A stretch of 64,000 bases of DNA from UBA2882 sp051877575 (GTDB lineage: Bacteria > Bacillota > Clostridia > Lachnospirales > Lachnospiraceae): NCBI GenBank assembly GCA_051877575.1, contig JBJEJA010000047.1, positions 139,879 through 203,878 of the forward strand. Reading direction: 5' to 3'. Position numbers and translations under genes: made by a program. The notes under the pieces were generated by a model. The model did no database searches and was not told where the DNA came from. It worked only from the letters and a program-made list of their open reading frames with translations. Shown here piece by piece: positions 60,552 to 64,000 of the stretch. Within the stretch, counting starts at the first letter, position 1. Every line of letters starts with the position of its first letter.

Positions 60552-61154
60552 TTAAAAGAGAAATTTTAACGCCAGCTTCAATATTTCTTCGGCCGTCATA
60601 TCTTCCGTAACGGTAACCTGTGAAACCGCTTTTGCCGCTTCACTGACTCCGTATCCAAGCGCCGCCAGCGCATCGACTGCGTCCTTTCTTGCCAATTCAA
60701 AATCTCCCGTTACCATATCGGTCGCTTCGGAAAGCTGTCCCGGCAATCCGTTGATATCTTCAAGCCTGACCTTATCCTTCAAATCCAAAATAACCCTCTC
60801 GGCAGTTTTTTTGCCGATACCCGGTGCCTTAGCAATGGCAGAAGCATCCTGACTGTATATGGCAAAGCGAAGGTCATTGGCACTCATCACGGATAAGATC
60901 GCCAGAGCACCTTTGGGTCCGATCCCGTTTACGGTGATCAGTTTCTTAAAAAGTTCCAGCTGATCTTTTGTATCGAATCCATATAACTGGAATGCATCTT
61001 CCTTGACATAAGTATAAGTATATATCTGCACCTCAGAACCAATCTTAAAGCCATATCCGTAAGGAACTCTGACATTAAAACCGATTTGGTTATTTTCCAC
61101 CACAATATTGTCATCGGAAACTTCCGTAACCTTTCCAATCAAATATGCTATCAT
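60552..61154 (-). CDS. ruvA: Holliday junction helicase RuvA
   Basis: 200 residues with the OB start (MIAYLIGKVTEV), helix-hairpin-helix (GIGPKGALAIL, GIGKKTAERVILDLKDK) and a C-terminal regulatory domain. Partner of RuvB. Confidence 0.98.
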   Translation of the reverse strand: MIAYLIGKVTEVSDDNIVVENNQIGFNVRVPYGYGFKIGSEVQIYTYTYVKEDAFQLYGFDTKDQLELFKKLITVNGIGPKGALAILSVMSANDLRFAIYSQDASAIAKAPGIGKKTAERVILDLKDKVRLEDINGLPGQLSEATDMVTGDFELARKDAVDALAALGYGVSEAAKAVSQVTVTEDMTAEEILKLALKFLF

Positions 61155-61636
61155 AATAATCTCCGTTTTCGTAATATTTCGCTGATCACGCCAATTACAT
61201 ATCCGCTGACCGCGCCCACCGCCAGCAATATGGGCAGATACCAGCCGATGGCGCTGTTTTGCACAAAGAAGTATGCCACCGCAAGCTGTCCCAGATTATG
61301 GAACACCCCTCCGAGCATGCTGACCCCCGGTATATCCAGCCATTTCATTTTTTTGCAGATCAGCATGACCGTCATGCTGAGCGCAGCACCCGCAAGGGAA
61401 TAAACGCAACTGAATACATTTCCGAACAATAAAGCCATCAGCAAAATTCTGACTGTCTGATACAAAATACCATAACATGGTCCGTAAGAATATATCAGCA
61501 AAACAACCAGCATATTGGCAAGCCCGATTTTGATCCCGGGCACAGTTGGTACAACCGGGAACAACAGTTCCACATAAGATAAAATCATCCCCAGTGCCAA
61601 AAGCAATCCCATTTTGGCCAGTCTGTCAGTACGCAA
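61151..61636 (-). CDS. Gx transporter family protein (heptaprenyl diphosphate synthase component I-like)
   Basis: About 161 residues, several hydrophobic helices (KIGLANMLVVLLIYSYGP). The start is uncertain; TTG 61636 has GAGGAGG at good spacing, ATG 61642 is close too. Usually encoded beside a NusG-II protein, as here. It may take part in quinone or substrate import. Confidence 0.82.
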   Translation of the reverse strand: MRTDRLAKMGLLLALGMILSYVELLFPVVPTVPGIKIGLANMLVVLLIYSYGPCYGILYQTVRILLMALLFGNVFSCVYSLAGAALSMTVMLICKKMKWLDIPGVSMLGGVFHNLGQLAVAYFFVQNSAIGWYLPILLAVGAVSGYVIGVISEILRKRRLL

Positions 61637-62015
61637 CCGCATCCACCTCCTCACCCGGATCCGTTACCGTGATCACAAGCCCATGAGGAATACAGGCAAT
61701 CACCTGTCCGCTGTGAGAAATCGCAGACGTATTGACACAGACCTGATTGGCGCAATCCGCTTCTGATACATAAACCGTTCCGGCCTCTACCACGATATGA
61801 TTATAGCCGCCCTTCCCATCCGTGATTGTCAACTGCGTATCTTCATCCAGCGGCAAAGTGGCATATATCTCACCATCTACGGTAATGACCGCATTGGCAC
61901 CATTTCCCTTTGAGCCGCGTATGACAATCATACACACGGACAAAGCAAGGATCAACGCCAATATCAAAACACTTCTGATTCGCTGTTTTTTCTTATCCAT
62001 ATCATTTATCATCAT
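61626..62015 (-). CDS. NusG domain II-containing protein
   Basis: About 129 residues: one N-terminal membrane helix, then a beta-rich NusG-II fold (GYNHIVVEAGTVYVSEADC, then ANQVC and IPHGLVI). The two cysteines may form a pair. It precedes and slightly overlaps the Gx transporter gene. Start not certain (several ATG codons, no strong ribosome site). Confidence 0.85.
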   Translation of the reverse strand: MMINDMDKKKQRIRSVLILALILALSVCMIVIRGSKGNGANAVITVDGEIYATLPLDEDTQLTITDGKGGYNHIVVEAGTVYVSEADCANQVCVNTSAISHSGQVIACIPHGLVITVTDPGEEVDAVAY

Positions 62016-62105
62016 CTTTTTGCCCGTCTGCTTTTTATTCTGGTACCATTCTAACACAATCGAACATATGTTTCAAGTATTGGATCGGATTTCCACAAGA
62101 TTGAA

Positions 62106-63059
62106 TTACATTTCCAAAGGAAGCTTTTGAAGCAGGCTGTCCGAAATGGCACTTTGCAGCATAATAACTCCGTCATCCAGAAAATCCACCGGTTTTTCCA
62201 ACAGCCCCCGGCTCACACATTCCTTCACAATTTCACCGCATACCGCTTCCACCAAAACACAGACATCATACGCTTTTTCTCCCTGCTCTCCCGCATCCAC
62301 ATAAGCAACACCGCACCGGGAGGAAGCAAGCGCAGCAAAAAGCGGCTGCAGATTTCTCAAAACAGGCAGTTCCTTCATACCATAAAAGGCCCATTTATAA
62401 AAGGGCATATATTTCCCGTTTAAAAGGTAAATGGCGGAAAGTGCATTTTTCATAAACAGGCTTAAAGCAAAATACGCTGCAACATAGTCACCCCTGTCCA
62501 AACAGCGCCTATAATTGTACTGCCCCGCCTGAGCCATGACCGCGAAACGGGATGCCAGTTTTTTGATCATCGCTTCCTTGGGGTACCCGCCTTGTAAAGC
62601 CATACGCATCTTTGCAAATTCATCATTTCCTTCATGAAAAAGTGCTCCGTTTGTTACCATGGCAAGCCGCTCTTCCGAAAGCTGATACCACTGAAACAGA
62701 TTTTCGGGGACATGATCGATCCCCAGATTTGCAAAATAAAAATCTTTTGTTTTTAAGACACCGACTCTGCCCTGCCCGTGGGAAGAAACCAGCCTTTTTG
62801 TTCCCATAAATTCTCCGGGAAGATTTTCATAAAAGCGTTCCAGCTTTTCTCCGTATTTTTCATAAATTCCGTCATCCGTAAAAATGCAAAATCCCGGTCC
62901 GAAATCATGATCCTTTGACAGATCATCATCAAAGCCGAAACATTCCGATCCCTGCCCGCAAAGCCCTACGGAAACCCGTTTGAAATCGTCTCCGAGAATC
63001 TTTTTTAATTGTTCTTCATATTCCTGATAATATAATCTCGATAATTCCAAGCCCTTCAT
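62106..63059 (-). CDS. DUF4037-domain protein (nucleotidyltransferase-like)
   Basis: About 317 residues. The CGQGSECFGFDDDLSKDHDF segment is the family mark and fits a nucleotidyltransferase fold with acidic residues (SECFGFDDDLSKDHD). ATG 63059 follows GAGGCGG. It follows the TPR gene. Role unknown. Confidence 0.9.
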   Translation of the reverse strand: MKGLELSRLYYQEYEEQLKKILGDDFKRVSVGLCGQGSECFGFDDDLSKDHDFGPGFCIFTDDGIYEKYGEKLERFYENLPGEFMGTKRLVSSHGQGRVGVLKTKDFYFANLGIDHVPENLFQWYQLSEERLAMVTNGALFHEGNDEFAKMRMALQGGYPKEAMIKKLASRFAVMAQAGQYNYRRCLDRGDYVAAYFALSLFMKNALSAIYLLNGKYMPFYKWAFYGMKELPVLRNLQPLFAALASSRCGVAYVDAGEQGEKAYDVCVLVEAVCGEIVKECVSRGLLEKPVDFLDDGVIMLQSAISDSLLQKLPLEM

Positions 63060-63070
63060 ATCCGACCGCC

Positions 63071-63874
63071 TCATGACAAATGTTTTTTGACAAGCTCTGC
63101 ATTCTGCAACAGTAAGTGATAGCTTTCATTTTCTCCGAAATGGGTTTTCACTTCCTCCGCAGCTTTTTCATAATAAGCAAGTGCCGTTTCATATTCCTTC
63201 TTTTTGAAACATATCTCGGCCAATCCTGCCAAAGCCGCCGAATAATGGGCATCACTGTTTTCTCCTGCCAATGCCTCATAACGCACGATGGCATCCTGCA
63301 GCAGTTCTTTCGCTTCCTCTATCTTTCCAAGCTTTATTTTTACCAAAGCCAGATTGGTTCTTGTGGATGCCTGCTCGGAAGCAGCCTCCGGAATCTGATC
63401 GATGATTTTTAAAGCACTTTCCAAAAAAATGACTGCCTTTTCATTTTCATTTAACTGCTCAAGCAGGATGCTGATGTTATTATAAAGGCCCGCAAAGCGG
63501 TAATCTCCCGCCGGCAGGATCTGCTCATATATCTGTAACGCCCTTGTATAGTAGGAAAGACTTTCATTGAGTCTTCCTGCCGCACGATACCCGGTTGCCA
63601 CATTTAACAGCGTGGTTGCAAAATGTTCGGTACCGTCTAACTGCAATTCTTCCATGAGCATCAGGATGTCTTCCGAAATCCGAAAGCATTTTTCGTATTG
63701 GGAAATGCTGCGGTAAAAGCCAATCATCTCATTACCGATGGAAACATAGGCACCGTAATCCTTCTCCTCATTAGCCTTCGCAAGACTGTCACATAAGTAG
63801 CGGTCGATCTCCTCCGGCGTTTTTGCCTGAGTAAACATCTCATCCAATGTATGAAAAAACTCGTTGATATCCAT
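63071..63874 (-). CDS. Tetratricopeptide-repeat protein
   Basis: 267 residues with several TPR-like helical pairs (AGRLNESLSYYTRALQIYEQ; KKEYETALAYYEKAAEEVK). A scaffold for protein contacts. It starts with its own leader at the window end and is followed by the DUF4037 gene 11 nt later. Confidence 0.88.
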   Translation of the reverse strand: MDINEFFHTLDEMFTQAKTPEEIDRYLCDSLAKANEEKDYGAYVSIGNEMIGFYRSISQYEKCFRISEDILMLMEELQLDGTEHFATTLLNVATGYRAAGRLNESLSYYTRALQIYEQILPAGDYRFAGLYNNISILLEQLNENEKAVIFLESALKIIDQIPEAASEQASTRTNLALVKIKLGKIEEAKELLQDAIVRYEALAGENSDAHYSAALAGLAEICFKKKEYETALAYYEKAAEEVKTHFGENESYHLLLQNAELVKKHLS

Positions 63875-64000
63875 ACTATACCTTCTCCTTTATCTTTCTG
63901 CTGAATATATGCCGGATTAATTTACAACACCTGTATAAACCAATTTTTTTCTATTCTAGCACACATCCGGCAATCAAACCACTTTTATATTGATCGAGTA

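Overview
The window looks like a chromosomal segment of a spore-forming, low-GC Clostridia bacterium, most likely Lachnospiraceae. The evidence is Firmicutes-type gene content and order: lexA facing a yneA-like SOS gene; rplU, prp, rpmA and obg together; rsmD, coaD and a ylbJ relative close together; a gerW/ytfJ sporulation gene beside a DUF2953 gene; rpmB facing Asp23/fakA/recG; and the paired radical SAM genes next to RNase E/G. Family assignments come from reading motifs, not from database searches.

Layout. 0-6.3 kb (+): aroB, lspA, an rluD-type gene, an unknown gene, a CstA-type transporter with a tiny membrane protein, and a cytidylate-kinase-like gene. 6.45-13.87 kb: a complete-looking filamentous phage (inovirus) prophage of about 7.4 kb. 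13.9-23.4 kb: dtd, an AI-2E-family permease, a TtcA-like enzyme, a XerS-like recombinase, yneA/lexA, then rsfS, yqeK, nadD, yhbY, obg, rpmA, prp and rplU on the minus strand. 23.5-28.2 kb (-): NUDIX, RNase E/G, the TIGR03936/TIGR03960 radical SAM pair and a small membrane protein. 28.5-33.0 kb (-): an incomplete histidine cluster (hisZ, hisG, hisB and a HisF-like/HisI/HisE fusion) behind recU. 33-44.9 kb: pseudouridine synthases, an SDR, YgiQ, a YlbJ relative, coaD, rsmD and a type IIA topoisomerase pair. 45-49 kb: recG, a fakA-like gene, Asp23 and rpmB. 49.5-64 kb (-): J-domain protein, gerW, DUF2953, NUDIX, a CheX/CheY-like pair, a penicillin-binding protein with FtsW/RodA, a U32 protease, zapA, ruvB, ruvA, a Gx transporter, a NusG-II protein, DUF4037 and a TPR protein.

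The most interesting part is the prophage. It has no integrase. It is bounded by a 17-bp direct repeat (6447-6463 and 13858-13874). The right copy sits in a 28-bp site with an 11-6-11 Xer/dif layout. The left copy is one leg of a forked, imperfect hairpin of about 143 nt (6451-6593) whose other leg carries the same core inverted. This resembles the single-stranded attP of Vibrio phage CTXphi, which host Xer recombinases integrate at dif. A XerS-like host recombinase gene lies 2.8 kb away. The phage carries a candidate ssDNA-binding protein, small membrane/coat proteins, a major coat protein followed by a terminator, a long adsorption-type protein, a Zot-type ATPase, a Rep_trans-like initiator, a ribbon-helix-helix-like protein and a Cys-rich protein. 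Five copies of a structured element (mostly 52 nt; ends GTATCTCA and TGAGATAC) separate its gene blocks. Their inner stems differ in sequence but still pair. I do not recognise this element.

No rRNA, tRNA, insertion sequence or CRISPR array was seen.
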